Assembly: GCA_005281725.1 (NCBI GenBank)
Contig: SSBO01000012.1
Coordinates: 20,600,779-20,664,778 of the forward strand
Direction of reading: 5' to 3'
Length of the DNA: 64,000 nucleotides
DNA from: Wuchereria bancrofti
Taxonomy: Eukaryota > Nematoda > Chromadorea > Rhabditida > Onchocercidae
In this document: positions 35,197 to 48,422 of the stretch, piece after piece
How the letters are laid out: every line of letters starts with the position of its first letter
Numbering within the stretch: the first letter of the stretch is position 1
Translations under genes and position numbers: made by a program
The notes under the pieces: model-generated
Told to the model about the DNA's origin: nothing
Database searches by the model: none
What the model saw: the letters and a program-made list of their open reading frames with translations, nothing else

Positions 35197-35586
35197 CTAT
35201 CTGTTACGTATTAAGCAAAACCATACTGCGTGAACAATATTCAATAAAGTGGCAAATATCACTAAAAATGTGGTCGCGATGCCAGCTAAGACAAATATGC
35301 TGTGATTTTGCGACGAAGCCAAAGCAATAAAAACAATAATCGGTAAGAAGCGAAACAGCGTTAGAAACACATTCAGGTAGAAATGAAAGGTACATTTGCG
35401 CTCGTGGTGCCATATCGCAAGAGGCTAAAATTCAAATTTAATGAGTACGAACTGTAGGCTAATTAAATCGCTGATAGTAATATTCTTCTCAGGCAATTTA
35501 TTGCTGATTGAAAAAGATTTTCTGAGTCTAACCGGTAGAATAATAATAAGAAGAACTTCAACGATTCTATCGGTATCTGTGTTCAT
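35197..35586 (-). CDS. UPF0057/Pmp3-like small membrane protein, copy 3 (diverged)
   Basis: Exons 35533-35586 and 35197-35424 (minus), with a 108-bp intron lacking the 53-bp tandem unit. Exon 1 and the flanks match copies 1 and 2, but exon 2 carries about a dozen substitutions in its middle, nine of them changing residues, nearly all to larger hydrophobic ones: ILPTIAFTASA becomes FLPIIVFIALA and LAMLATLSN becomes LVIFATLLN. The frame, stop and splice sites are intact. The changed core is closer to the usual UPF0057 helix, so copy 3 may keep the older version or have received a tract from another paralogue. Confidence 0.6.
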
Positions 35587-37086
35587 CGTTCCTAAGTGTA
35601 TTGATTAATGGTGAAGTAGAGCAATGATTGTTGATAGTATTTCTGCTAGATTCGTTTAAATTCCGAATAAAACTTTAAAAAGAGGCGAAAACATTTTATT
35701 CGATGTGTTATATTTGCTTTATTTATTGATGTTCTTATCGATATGAATAAAAATGCAATCACGCGTAATAAATATAAAATTACAATTATAAAATAAAGCG
35801 TACGTTAAATTGACAATACAATTTACTAAATTGATTTCCTTCCCAACCAACAGTTTATAATATACAAATTGTACTAGCTTTATGAGAATCTCGTACTTGG
35901 AAAGTTGAATAAGGTATATCAATTAGTAAGCTAAGGAAATGTTAACAAAACTGAAAGGGAAACAAATATAAAATGAGCAAAGCTTTGCTCGTACAAAAAA
36001 GTTGATTTACAATATAAAAGTTAGCTTAAAAAAAGTAAGAGGATTGGAGCAGATTAGTTATAAATGAATAAATGGTAGACTGTTGACTACAGCCATTAAA
36101 TTCATTGCATATTGAAATTCATAGCAATTTGTGCTCGAAAAAAAGGAAAAAAGTAAACAGTATTAATTATCGGGAATAAATATTGCATACAATTGAATCC
36201 AGCAGTGTTAACTGTTAAAGCAGATTATATTAAGTGAACAAAGATCATTCAAATAAACATTTGTTAAAGTGAGTTTTGTTCTCTTATATTGATTCAGATT
36301 TTATTGAAAAAATAAACATTGTGCTTTTTTTGCTCGCAAATATTGGAAGAGCGAAAATAATCAAGAAACAAGATAAAATAAAAAGGAATGCTGTCCTACA
36401 GGGTGTAGAAAAAACCATTGCTAGAATTGTTTATGAATAAAAATTGTCACATTTAACCAAATGAATCACAAATTGCTTCATCGTATTTACAGCACAATAG
36501 TTGTACCACACATTAGAGCAATGAAATACAAAAGATGAAATGGATTTTAGATAAAAGTTGGAAGCTGAGTCAAAAGAAAAGTTGAAGGATCAGATTGGAA
36601 TTAAAAGCAATGCTGATAATATCACATCCTTCGGCATATTCTTCTTGCAACCCACCAATCTTCTTATAGTATGGAGGAAATAGACAGAGATATGATTAGA
36701 CAATTATCATAAGAGAATAAGATTTTCATTTTGCTATGGAAACGACGAAACTTCGTCAATTCATACTTGAATTCATAGAATATATCCATAGAATACTGTA
36801 ATTTCAAAAAAAAAATGTCAAAAATGATATTATAACTTTAAAAATATTTCTGATCGGATGGAAGCTGAATTGACAATAATAAATGAGTCAGCGCTTGCTA
36901 TAGCGACAACAGTTATGATAGTGTCATGCGATGAATCATCATGCTTTTATAAATTAAATTTCATTCCTTGAAATTGTTATTTTTTGTAATTTATTGAAAT
37001 GATATCATTTATCGTTCTTCTCTTTCGCTCTCACTTTGCTTCATTCATTTATGTTTACCTATTTCTTATGCACTGAGATAATTTCA

Positions 37087-37087
37087 N
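37087..37087. other. Single N at the inversion junction
   Basis: It separates the inverted half of copy 3 (ending GATAATTTCA) from its direct half (AGAAAAAAAGTG). It is a probable contig join. Confidence 0.8.
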
Positions 37088-38629
37088 AGAAAAAAAGTGA
37101 AAACATTTGTAATTAAATTTTTTGTGCTGATAACTTGAGAGAATACTTTTTTGTGTTGTTTGAAAACAGACGAATAATTGAAGAAGGATTTATTCTTTGT
37201 AGATGTTACAGAACAACAATTAGAGAATATCGATATTACAGTTGATTAAAATTGTTCCATTTCAATCAAAATTGAGAGAAGGAAAAATAGAGTTTCTTTA
37301 TATTATTTATAACTTTACAAGTTAAATTTATGACTTCTTATCTTTTTTCCAAATATTTACATTCTTACTTAAACCATTTCGAAATATCTTTATTATAGTA
37401 ATATATTTATATTATAAAATTATTTCAGTTTTTTTGGCAAAATAGTGTCAACTGATTATTGAATATAAATAATTCAGGCAAGGATAATTGGAGAGAAACA
37501 ATTTGTCATATTGAAATTTCCAGAAAATATTGGATAGAATTTATTGTAATAACTTTTAAATCTATTAGATTATTATCATTCCATATCTCAATGAATCGAG
37601 TTTCGATTTGCAGTAGAAAAAAGCTTTTCAATAAAATCACTCAATATATCAGACATTTTATGAAATGATTTTTGCATTAAAAGCAATACATACGGAGTTT
37701 AAGAATCGTAATGAAAGGAAAATATGTTTAAAATTATCATTTCTGAAGTATGAAATAAAGTGCAACATTGATAGTGATAGTCCTTTTTTATATCCACACT
37801 TTTTGTACCTTTTTTCTTTTTTTTTTACTTTTTGTAATGTTAATTTGACTAATTGAGATTAGACATTATTTCGGTACTCGAACATCCAATTTCAAAAATT
37901 TTATTTAAAACACTTTGTCAATGAAAAGAATTTATTCAATTGCATCAGTCGTCGTTCCATCAAAAGCTTATAAAAATCACCAAAAATAAAATTAAGAAAT
38001 GTACTGAAAAGAAAAGGCCATAATAAATGAAATGTAATGTTTCAAAAATTCAGCATGGAAATTTTCAAACTTTTTTCTTGATTTTTGAATTTTTCTTACC
38101 TACCAATTGATGATGAAGTAAAAACAGAAATCGCCTGACAAACTCTAAACAATTTCGATAGTAATATCAGTTACAACACAACAAATGAGCGTACTGTCTA
38201 AAGTTGTAATATTGTAAGAAGTTTGCTTTTTTCTTTTTTTGTATTTATTTTATATTTTATTGCAACAGAAGAACATCAAACTTTAGAGAAGAGTGTAAGT
38301 TAAAATTAAAACGTAACAATTGTGTGTGACGTATCCTTCCTACATTTGTAAAATGGAAAATTATTATATTTTGAGAATGGCCATTATATGGATATTGTAA
38401 AAAAAGTTGTAAATAGACTGGTAAAATTTGAAGTGCAAAATAATAAAATTTCAAAAGATTATCAGGTTGAATTTTTTAAAGCAAAATTCGCAAAGTTAAA
38501 TGTAACATTTTGCTATTGCGGTGCAAAACTAAGATCTAATTGTAATGTACATACTCAGAGAATTAACAATAAGAATAAATGAAATTTGATATTTTGCAAT
38601 GTGAAATTAATGATTAAGGAAATAAACGT
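37088..38629 (+). repeat. Segmental duplication, copy 3, direct half
   Basis: Matches 30525-32063 and 2837-4375 almost base for base. It ends at AATAAACGTT, exactly where repeat R begins in the other copies; here unique T-rich DNA follows. No supported gene: the repeated frames here (starting MNINNSGKD and MDIVKKVVN) lack splice context and motifs. Confidence 0.95.
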
Positions 38630-40730
38630 TTCTTTTTTTTTTTTGTACTCATTTCTGATACTGTAGATAATAGTAATTTAAAACGAACAGTGTTCAGTTT
38701 TTTTTTTGACAATATTTATTTGGTACGACATGAAAAATATCTATTCACATCGCGAAATTTTTTTCCAAAATTTATATCCTAAAAAGATTCAAAACAAATT
38801 ATCAAACGTTTTCTTCCATAAATTGCACTTTGATTGATTTTTCTTTATTCAATAGTCAATATTTCTAACTTTCAACATTTTGCCCTAATTTACGAAGTTA
38901 CAGCCAATATTACGGATATGTATGCGTACATTTGTGTATGTGTGTGTATGTCATGAAATTATGGTGGTGAATTATTGGGACATGTTTTCCGCACATCTAA
39001 AACTTTTATAATGTTTGAAATTTGTAAATCACTTGACATTTCAAACATCCTTGATAACAATTTTACAAATCATTAAATACTACTTATTTTGTGCTTTGGA
39101 AGATTGAACTTTATGACCTACACTGGAACACAATTGAGGTAAAAGTGAAGAAATTTCAAAATACATTTTAATATATTCATAAGTTCATATAGTTATTAGT
39201 AATGTCTTCTAATTGTTGCAATTTTTCGTTCCTTATGGATAACAATAAATAAAAAAAAAAATGAATTGAATACGAGAAGGAAATGTTTTCTATGAGAAAA
39301 TTTGGCAATAGAAAAAGAAAATAAAAAAAGAAATTGAAATGAAAAAAAAAAGAAGAATTAGTTTTCTTGAAAACCATTCAACAGCTGAAATGTGTTTCAA
39401 AATAAAACGATGGAGCTTGTGCAAATGCTGAAATTGTTCACTTCTCAAATATAGTGCCTATCCGAAATGAGGGAAGGTAAAAAGTAATAGTAATCGTAAA
39501 TGGACAAAAAATAAAAAAATTCAAATTAGTGCATCCTTGACGATAAGACGAATGAGGTAAGGAATTTAATGTAAATTTTTGAATTTTGTTATTTTTTGTG
39601 TTATTTTTGTGTTATTAAGGTATTCTAAAAATCAGATACAAAATTTTGTAAAATACTTAATGGGTTTTTAAAAACTTTTTGCCATTTCTATGAAATTAGA
39701 AGCAGCTTTTTGTTGAATTTTATTTATAATTTATAAAAAAGAAATAGGAAGGCATAAAACAAAAAATGATATAATTTTGTAATTTAAATTGTTCCTCTCA
39801 CGATAAATTCCCTGAACATTTCGCATCACAATGTATAATCAAACAGACGAAAAGAGTTATAGACATAATTATCATTCTGTTGTGCGGTAATTATCACCTT
39901 CTTTTCAATTGAATTCGTCTGCGAATGGGTTCATTTGAATTATTGATTTTATAAAAAAAAATTTCATAATTCTACAGCTTCTTCAGCAATAGCTTAAAAT
40001 TTAGATTCATTGAAAAAAGAAATGGTTTAAAAATTTGTTTGATTGTTTCAAAAATTAATTTTATTTGAAATCCTGCGCGACAAAATTAAGGAAATAAGTA
40101 GTGAAAAATGCTTTACAATGAGCACATGCCTGTTTTGCTTAATTTGAAATTCATTAGCTAAATATTAACCATAACAGAATGCTAAAATAACAGTAAATAC
40201 ATTTGAAAGTATTATTAATGTTCAAATTTGCCTCTTATATTAATCGATAAAGAAAGACACCAATTTAAATTAGTAAAGAAAATGAAGTGCTAAATTTCAA
40301 TTATGTAAATTAAATATGATGAAAAAAAAAAACTTAAGAAATTTTAATAATGAAAGAAGAAGAATGAATAAAACCGTAAAATTACAATTTGTATTTTTTG
40401 CTGACAACATCTTTCCCTTTCTTTCCATTAATGTTATATGGTTTGTGGTGCATTCGGAGAGATCCCATTCATTGCTTTGTAAAATTTTTATTCTCCGCAG
40501 AAAGCAGGAAAGGAAAGAAAAAATATAGGAAACAAAAACATTTGAAAAAAAAGAACTTTTTTTCTTCATTAATAAAAGATATATATACATATAAAAAAAA
40601 ATAAATAAATGTCCTTCTCTTTAAGGCGCAATAAACCTGTATTACAACTCCGCCCAGTTCTTCACCTTTGTTCCGTCTTTTATTATACAATCCTGTCAGA
40701 AACTGACGTATCACACAACATTTAAAAAAA
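38630..40730. other. AT-rich region upstream of the collagen gene
   Basis: No gene supported. Frames in the A-rich stretch 40297-40714 are low-complexity and overlap on both strands. Confidence 0.6.
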
Positions 40731-40733
40731 ATT

Positions 40734-40742
40734 CTATAAATA
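40734..40742 (+). promoter_or_regulatory. TATA-box candidate of the collagen gene
   Basis: CTATAAATAG lies about 155 bases before the ATG. Between them is a GTA/TAG-rich 5' leader (about 40795-40845). The sequence GGATCTCGATAATCG is directly repeated just before and across the start codon. Confidence 0.5.
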
Positions 40743-40895
40743 GTTCAAGAGATTGTATGAATGTCATTCAGTGTCATTACGTGTAGCAGCAACAACATCA
40801 ATAGTAGTAGTTAGTAGTAATAGTAGTAGTAATCATAGTAAATCAAGAGAAAAATTTTGCTGATTTGATTAGCTATTGGATCTCGATAATCGAGA

Positions 40896-43374
40896 ATGGA
40901 TCTCGATAATCGTATAAAGGCTTACAAATTTGTCTCTTATGCTGCGGTAACATTTTCTACTGTTGCTGTACTATCAGTATGCGTAACATTACCAATGGTA
41001 TACAATTATGTCTATCATGTTCGACGACAAATGCGTTCAGAAATTAATTACTGCAAGGTAAGCATATCTGAGATAGTAATAAAAATCTATGCTGCACATC
41101 AAATTTAATAAATTTTAGCAAATAAGTAATATCATATTAGAGCATTAAAAACTAGCTTAACATATAATAAGAAATATTAGCATTCTATTAACAGAAGTAT
41201 GAAAATTATTTTGGTACTTGGAAGAGTGCAAAAGTTTATTCACTCACAGTTTAACTAATTTTTAACTTGTTTGATTGTTGATTGCTTCGACTTTTATAAT
41301 TAAGTATTAATTTTAACATTACATATAACATTTTGGTTTGTTGAAAAGAGGATCAACGATCTTTCTAATAGCAATATTTTTGCAAAAAATTATCTAATGA
41401 AGCATGATGATACACGAATAGAATATTTTGATTTGAACTTCTATAATATATTTCATATAGGGCAAGAGAATATGAATAAATGCTTTCAAAAAAATAGTTG
41501 TATACGCTAAAAAATTGTTTTATCATAGAATTTACATCGATTATTAATTATCAAAAATTATCTTATTTTTTAATTTTACTGTCAATCATTATTAATGATG
41601 CAATGAGTGTTTTCAATGAATAAATTTTGTTTTTAAAAATATGATAGAATCAAATATTTCTTCTGAAATAATATCTTTTCGCAAAAAAAAAAAAAAAAAC
41701 AACAAATGATACGACAAAATATCAACAAATTTGTCTGCTGTACGATTATAACTGATCACGGAATGTACTTGCGTAATAAACAATTTTTTATGAAATAGAA
41801 AATACTGTTGTGTATTTGTTGCTTCGCCTGATTGGTTACACTTCTACAATAAATTTAGCTTTAAGTAAGCTATCAGGGTTTGAGGAATTAAAAAGTTAGT
41901 GGATAAGAAAGTGTATCGGAGAGAAGAGAGAAGAATGAATAGAAGAGAATAAGGAAGAAAAAACTTGCATTGAATAATTTATTTCCTTTTCAGAGACGGA
42001 ATTTCAGAGATGAATAAATTTGTATTTTTTATTAAGAATGAAATACTTTTAATTTATGAAGATACCGTATGGGCGCTAATGACATCTTCATTGAATTTAT
42101 TAGCGAAAAACTAACCTAATATTTTATGGTTGTTTGGATTATATCATTTGATAGCTAATAGTATTTCTTTCTCAGGAGTGTTTTGAAATAATAAAACAAG
42201 TTTGTTGATAAGGAAGAAAAATTTGAAATGAAAAGTAAAATCAAGCTATTACAAAGTTTGTATGATTTGTTGATAAACTTCTTGGCCTGATATTATGCAC
42301 ATCATTGCCAATAGTTATTAATTTGTAGGGATCGGCAAAGGATATTTGGATGGAAGTGGGTCATTTGAAGCAAATGCCAATTAATAAAAACCGTACTGCT
42401 AGGCAAGCAGGGTATGGCTCTAGTATAGGTGTAAACGCTGCTGAAGGAGCTACTCAAGAAGGAGCTTCTGGTTGCGAAAGTTGCTGTTTACCAGGTCCAC
42501 CAGGTCCAAAAGGTACACCAGGTAGACCTGGAAAACCTGGAAGGTAACTTAGAATTTATCTATTAAATTTGTCTTTTTTGCAACTGTTTCTGCAACTAAA
42601 AATTATTCGATTTGATAGCCTAACTTAAATTATTATTGCCTTCACCTTTTATTGCTCATCCTAGAATTTGAAACAGTTATGGTTATAATTTTACTTCAAC
42701 TGCTATTCATTGTAGGCCCGGTATACCAGGAATGCCTGGAAATCCAGGAAGACCGCCAAGCCAACCGTGTGAACCAGTTACACCACCGCCGTGTCAGCCG
42801 TGTCCGCCTGGTCCACCAGGACCGCCTGGACCACCAGGACCACCTGGAGATGCAGGGCCAGATGGAGCACCGGGCCTGGGAGGTGGAGCCGGAGCACCAG
42901 GTCCAGCAGGGCCAAAAGGACCACCAGGACCGCCTGGAGAACCTGGGCCACAAGGACCACCCGGTCCACCAGGAGAAGATGCGCCAAGCGAAGGCATCAT
43001 TCCAGGAGAACCTGGACCACCAGGTAAATTCTGCGATTTAAAATTGTAGAAAAATAAATAGTAATGCAACCGTAGTGAAGGAAATTACGGATTATCAAAT
43101 GTGTAGAATGAAATATTGAAACTTACAAAATATTTCAGGCGATATAGGACCACCCGGACCACAAGGTCCACCGGGACAGCCGGGTGCCGATGGACCGCCG
43201 GGACCGGCTGGACCGAAAGGACCACCAGGACCGCCCGGACAGCCCGGTGCCGACGGCCAACCTGGAGCACCAGGAGAACCTGGAGAACCTGGTGCTCCTG
43301 GTGAAAAGGGTATATGCCCGAAATACTGCGCCATCGACGGTGGTGTCTTTTTCGAGGACGGTACTCGAAGATAA
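40896..43374 (+). CDS. Cuticle collagen, four exons
   Basis: Exons 40896-41057, 42329-42543, 42716-43023 and 43139-43374, all phase-consistent, give about 306 residues, a usual nematode cuticle collagen length. Exon 1 holds the non-collagenous N-terminus with a membrane-spanning or signal-anchor segment ([20 protein letters not shown]) and the conserved GSAKDIW start of exon 2. A subtilisin-type cleavage site, RTAR, follows in NKNRTARQ. Gly-X-Y blocks are separated by Cys clusters (CESCC, then [12 protein letters not shown]) that would form inter-chain disulphides. The C-terminus is [19 protein letters not shown], like the SQT-1/ROL-6 type as I remember it. The product would be secreted by hypodermis and assembled into cuticle. 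Intron 1 is long (1271 bp). The many frames on the other strand are shadows of Gly-X-Y coding. Confidence 0.97.
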
Positions 43375-43412
43375 ATTGGTCCAATGCTCAAATCTATACT
43401 ATGTGAATTAAA

Positions 43413-43418
43413 AATAAA
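43413..43418 (+). terminator. Polyadenylation signal of the collagen gene
   Basis: AATAAA 39 bases after the stop codon. Confidence 0.7.
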
Positions 43419-43419
43419 A

Positions 43420-44897
43420 ATCTTTTACCTTGTTACATTTTTTGTGGTACAGTTACAGTTCACATAACATTTTCAAAATTGTTTTAGAAATTTGCTCTAA
43501 AACGATCGAATAATGTTGCAACAAAGAAAACATCCTCTCAGAATCTTGAAATACATTGCATTTCATTTTAATTTAAGGTAAAAAGTAAGGAAAGTGGTTG
43601 GTTTGTTATTCAAGAAATCACTTTGCAAAATTCATAAAATTCAGTCGTTAACAAACTCTAATCCAAACAAATGGAACACGGTCACACCTGTTTGTCGCAT
43701 ATAAGTTTTTATGAACTAAAATTAGTACTAAAAAGTCATAACATTACTTTGTTAGGCCTGTCGTGTAGTGCACTCAAAAAGTTACTCATAAGTTGAGAAA
43801 TCATTGAGAAGTAAACGATAGTTCTTTGTTGATAATTGCAAAGCGTACCATTCAAATTGTTCCGTAACTATTTTTTTTTATTTACCTGCGGAATAAAAAA
43901 AAGACTGCTACCATTTTCCGATCAGAGCAATTTTCTGATTAGAAATTTTTTAAAGGTAGGTCTAAAAACTCAAACATTATATTTCTGCATTAATTAGAAT
44001 GACTTTTCAGTAGTAGAATTCGATATTGTTCCACTCTCCCGTCCATCTACCCCTTTTTTGTCCTTAATTTACCTCCATCATTTCATCCCTTCATTAGTGA
44101 CAATAATAAATGAATGCCACTTAATGAGAAATACGAAAATTACTCTTCACTTAATGCTTTTGTTTCTTCATAAGTGTAAACATACGCACAATTCGTAACA
44201 AACCTGTTTCTAGCAAACTGTTTCTGCATAATTTATAGCTGATATTTACTAATCTAACACGCACACACATACACACACACACACATACCTATACAGAAAT
44301 GTAAATTTAAAAATTAAAAAGTCTGCTTTGGAGAACGGACAATACGTATCTTACGCTAAGACGAATATATTAAGAAGTGTGGAACTCGTTGAATCATTAC
44401 TCACCAATTGAATTTCATGATTTTTAATGTGGTAGTTTCCTATGAAATTTTTCTTTCACTGTGTAACATCATGACATGATGTTTATTTGAATTTCATATA
44501 AATCATTTTTGCATCGTTTCTTCTAAGCTTCTTGGAAGCAAATAAGCTCACCGTTTATATAAGAGATCCACATAAAAAAAAAGCTTATTAAAGGATAAAG
44601 TATTGTTCACGAAGTTAAATCTTTAATAACATTTTTTCTAAATTCGGTAAGAGACACCTAATTATGAAATTCACTGTGCAATTAAAGTAGTAAGTATACA
44701 AAGTCGAGACAATATCATACGAATATATAAGAAATTAAACAACACTAACGATATGTTAGTATTGCTTCTTCTGTTCTCATCGATTTCTTGCTTTAACTCT
44801 GTTTAATTTTTACATTTACGACAATAATACCATTTGACAAATCTTTTACCAGTCGAGAAAATAGTGAAGATATGCTCATTATCACTTGAGCTATATA
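43420..44897. other. Intergenic DNA with a CA microsatellite
   Basis: No gene supported; an imperfect (CA)n tract lies at about 44261-44286. Confidence 0.7.
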
Positions 44898-45302
44898 TTA
44901 CTCAAAGATCATAATGAAACAATACATGCTTGTGAAATTTAAAAAGTGATACTTGCAAGTATCACAAAGAATTTTCAGACATAAAAACGGCTGACACCAA
45001 TTTGATAAAACAAAATAAAAAAGAAATAAAATAGCAAATTGGTCCTTACGTATCATATTGTAAAAGTGAACACAATAGATAAACAACGGAAGGATAAAAC
45101 TTTGTAGTCTTTTTGAATCGTAAAATGAAGTATGACAAAGGAACTTAATGGTATTGATATTGAGCAGTGACATCTCGTCTCTTTTCAAGCCTTTTAAAAT
45201 CTCGCGAAAGATGATCAAAAAAAAATAGTTTACATTTATAGTAATCTCTAATAAAACTAATAAAAACACAACACCGAGTTTTAATCTAATAAAACACAAC
45301 AC
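44898..45302 (-). CDS. Doubtful hydrophobic 134-codon open frame
   Basis: This is the longest uninterrupted frame outside known exons. It starts MLCFIRLKLGVVFLLVLLE in a short tandem duplication (AACACAACACCGA twice, 45267-45305) and is rich in Phe, Leu and Cys. There is no recognisable family, splice context or polyadenylation signal. It could encode a small membrane protein, but composition fits chance in AT-rich DNA. Confidence 0.2.
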   Translation of the reverse strand: MLCFIRLKLGVVFLLVLLEITINVNYFFLIIFREILKGLKRDEMSLLNINTIKFLCHTSFYDSKRLQSFILPLFIYCVHFYNMIRKDQFAILFLFYFVLSNWCQPFLCLKILCDTCKYHFLNFTSMYCFIMIFE

Positions 45303-45420
45303 CGACTTTTAAAACAAAACGAATCTCAACATAGCTTCCTGATACTTTTTCACCATAAATCAGACTTTTTACAAATACTTAGAATGGACAAGTACCGCTC
45401 GACATATTAATACTTATTCT

Positions 45421-45693
45421 ATGCAATTCTTCCTGCAACCAGTTGCAAACTCATACACTAGGACTCTATGTGATAAATCTAAGCATATTACAACCTATAA
45501 AAATGACAAGCGTATTAAATTTGAAAAGAGAAAAATAATTCCAGATTTCGTTGACAAATATGGTAAATGCATTATCACTCTAAACGAAATACTGAGAATA
45601 CAGAGATCTGAAATGAAAAAGAGAAATTTACCGAGCACAAATAAAACATATATTTTAAAAATTGAAAGAAATTTTCTAATCAAAAACCACTAA
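45421..45693 (+). CDS. Hypothetical 90-aa basic protein
   Basis: A 90-codon frame starts MQFFLQPVANSYTRTLCDK and is Lys/Arg/Ile-rich (KRIKFEKRKIIPDFVDKYG). Codon choice looks less random than in neighbouring frames. It lies tail-to-tail with the acyltransferase gene, about 280 bp from its stop. No family recognised, no signal peptide, no clear acceptor before the ATG. It might be a single-exon gene, an exon, or a chance frame. Confidence 0.25.
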   Translation: MQFFLQPVANSYTRTLCDKSKHITTYKNDKRIKFEKRKIIPDFVDKYGKCIITLNEILRIQRSEMKKRNLPSTNKTYILKIERNFLIKNH

Positions 45694-45971
45694 TCAATTG
45701 AAAATGATAACTGGGATGACAATAACGATAAGAAAATTTTAAGAATATAAATATGAAAATTCAACTAAATTATGGATGAAATAACTATTGCAATATATAA
45801 CAAATTACAGCAATTAAGTTGTAACAGTGAAATAAAAGTAGTGCAAAAACCAAAGTTTATATTTTTAGGTACTACTGCTTAATATTCCAATTTGAACAGA
45901 TATATTAAATGTGTTACATCCATAAAAGATACGGCGGAAGAAGGTGCATAATGAGCACGTAACAGATCTAA

Positions 45972-48382
45972 TCACGATGATTTCTTCATATCGCCAATAT
46001 TTTCAGTTTGAATTGGTTTTAATTCTGGAGGTAATATTCGAGGCAAGATAAATAGAGCAAAAAGTGCAGTGAAGTGCAGAAAAAAATACATTTGCCTATA
46101 AAAAAAAATCAGCTTCTTTGTAAAAAAGTAATTGTGAAATGACAAGTTGTTCATCCCATAAGTGTAGAAATGATAAACACTGTCGACTTGGGAGGAGCGA
46201 AATACGAACGGTTGAAAATTACAAATTCAATGATCAAAAATTACTTCAAAAATTCCTTCTTATTCTTTCTCTCACGATAATTATATAATGCATCCTATTA
46301 AAAACCAATTGATGAAATAGATTAATACATCAAATAGTGTAAAATCAATAAGTTCGGATAACAACCATAACTGTTGTTTACTCACTAAAGTTTATAAAAC
46401 AAAGGCTTTAATGTACTGAGATATGAAGTAACGAATACAGCTCCGTAGGGAACAAACTCACAGTGAGTAAATTTGAAAGGAAGAACAATACACTGTGTTG
46501 AAAAAAAATTTCTTTAAAGTCAAAATCTTTGAATACCTGTAGAAGTATAGACCGGGTCCAAGGTGCAACATGACAAATGGATATGTTGTATAAGATAAAA
46601 TGATCTTTGTGATAGCAAATGTAAGCAAGTCATATAAACGTCGCAGAAATTCATTTCTTTGGAAGCGCCAACGTAAACAACGACGTACCTGAATTTAAAA
46701 AAGAAAAACATTGAATATAAGGAATACTGGCCCAATGTATAAAATTTCAATAAATATTTTTTCTCCAGTCCATCCATTTCTTCAGATTAAGTTTTGCTGT
46801 TTAATCTATAACAGTACCAATCATATGTCATAAGTTTTAATCGCATTGTATGTATGGCTAACATGAAATTAAAATGTGAAAATACCGTTCGTGCAGAAAT
46901 AGTGAACAGAGCCCCAGTCAAGAAAGTCACATAGTAACCCAAAAAGAAGCCATGCCAAACTGCTGATAACAAATACGTCGACAAAGTTCGATACCTGAAA
47001 AACTTTAGCAAAGTGTACAATGATAAAATATACAATAAAGAAAAAGTTTTCCTGAATAGTTTACAAAGTTATAAAAAGTATACCCTTTTGGAGCGCGATC
47101 ATATGCAACACGTCGCAACCAGTACATCGTGCAACAATTCCATGCTTCTAACGTTTCTTTGAAATTTAATGCTGTCTGAAAATTATTAACAACTTAGTTT
47201 TTAAACAGAAAAGCAGACACAAAAACTGATCTCAATGCAACGAATATGTAGTTAGAACTTAATCCAACTAAAAAATATCAAAATGACACCTCAACTTTCC
47301 ATGGGTTGACGTTGGAAACTAAATCCCATTGAGGTTTCCCGTATGAATCATAACCTTTAAACCCGAATCCACTTAAATTAAATATTGCATCAGCTGAAAA
47401 TTTCCACGGTTATTTTTAAATAGCAAAAATAATAAAAATTTCTTTTTTAGCCTTCATTATTCATCAAACGAGGAATTTGACTACAATAAAGGAGCACAAA
47501 GGACAGCAACAATATTAAACTGATGAAAAACTCGATTAAATGACTTCTGGAATTCATATAGAAATTCTATAAGAAAAGAAAAGCGTAATAAAGAAATTTC
47601 ACCTAAAGTCCACGCAACATAATATGGTACACGTTGAAACGCCATTACAATGTACAATATAAATATCCATTGAATCCAATTCAGATTCATATATTTCTTA
47701 TCAATGATAATGTCAGGAGTAAAACAATCACCAAGAAAAACATACAATAACATAAACACCCCTGCTTGAAATAATTTGATTAATACTGCATGCCATGGCT
47801 TCTCAATCTGCAAATTAATTAAGAAGTTATAAATTGACCTAAGATGTTATTTCTCTAAATTCTTTGATTGCAGCTCACCACATCTGACTATAGGTGCAGC
47901 AACATACAATAAGACTTGGTTGTAGATGAAAGTTAGTTAAATAAAAATCCAATGAAAGTTTGCTTTATTGCATGGAACTAGGACACAGCTTTTGTCAATG
48001 AACTCTCATTTCCAGACATTATTTCACTCTCTGATTATGTTTTCACCTAAAATAAATTACTACATGATATCAAGTATTCAAGATTTATTTTTTCTGAATA
48101 TTTCTGATTTTAACAACTACTGAATGACCGATATTACCACTTTCAGTATAAAATAATTAAAGTCAAACATTACTAACCTTCCCATCTTTACCAATAGCCG
48201 CTGTTCCATTAATCCATGCCATATAGTCGGTATAAAAGCAAGCTGGTCCTGTTAATACTGCTTGAAAATGAAACATATAACTCAAGAAGCTCAATATATC
48301 AGGTAGTGATCTGAAATTCACTTTAACAGTATTGAAGAATGCAGACTCAATATCTCACTGCTGCATTCTTGTTTATCGTTAC

Positions 48383-48422
<40 letters not shown>

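Larger units (their letters stand above)
33468..37086 (-). repeat. Segmental duplication, copy 3, inverted half
   Basis: Reverse complement of 28209-30523, interrupted by a 1.36-kb insertion at about 33730-35084. The next base is N, and the sequence after it continues the unit in direct orientation from the equivalent of 30525. Copy 3 is thus a collinear unit whose first 2.3 kb has been flipped in place. Confidence 0.93.

Noticed and set aside
41998..42114. ATG frame right after TTTCAG within collagen intron 1
   Set aside because: Splicing collagen exon 1 to it gives an immediate stop (AGA TGA); no donor keeps phase, so it is not an alternative exon.
42694..43391. Several long open frames on both strands around 42.7-43.4 kb
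   Set aside because: They are antisense or shifted readings of Gly-X-Y repeats in the collagen exons.
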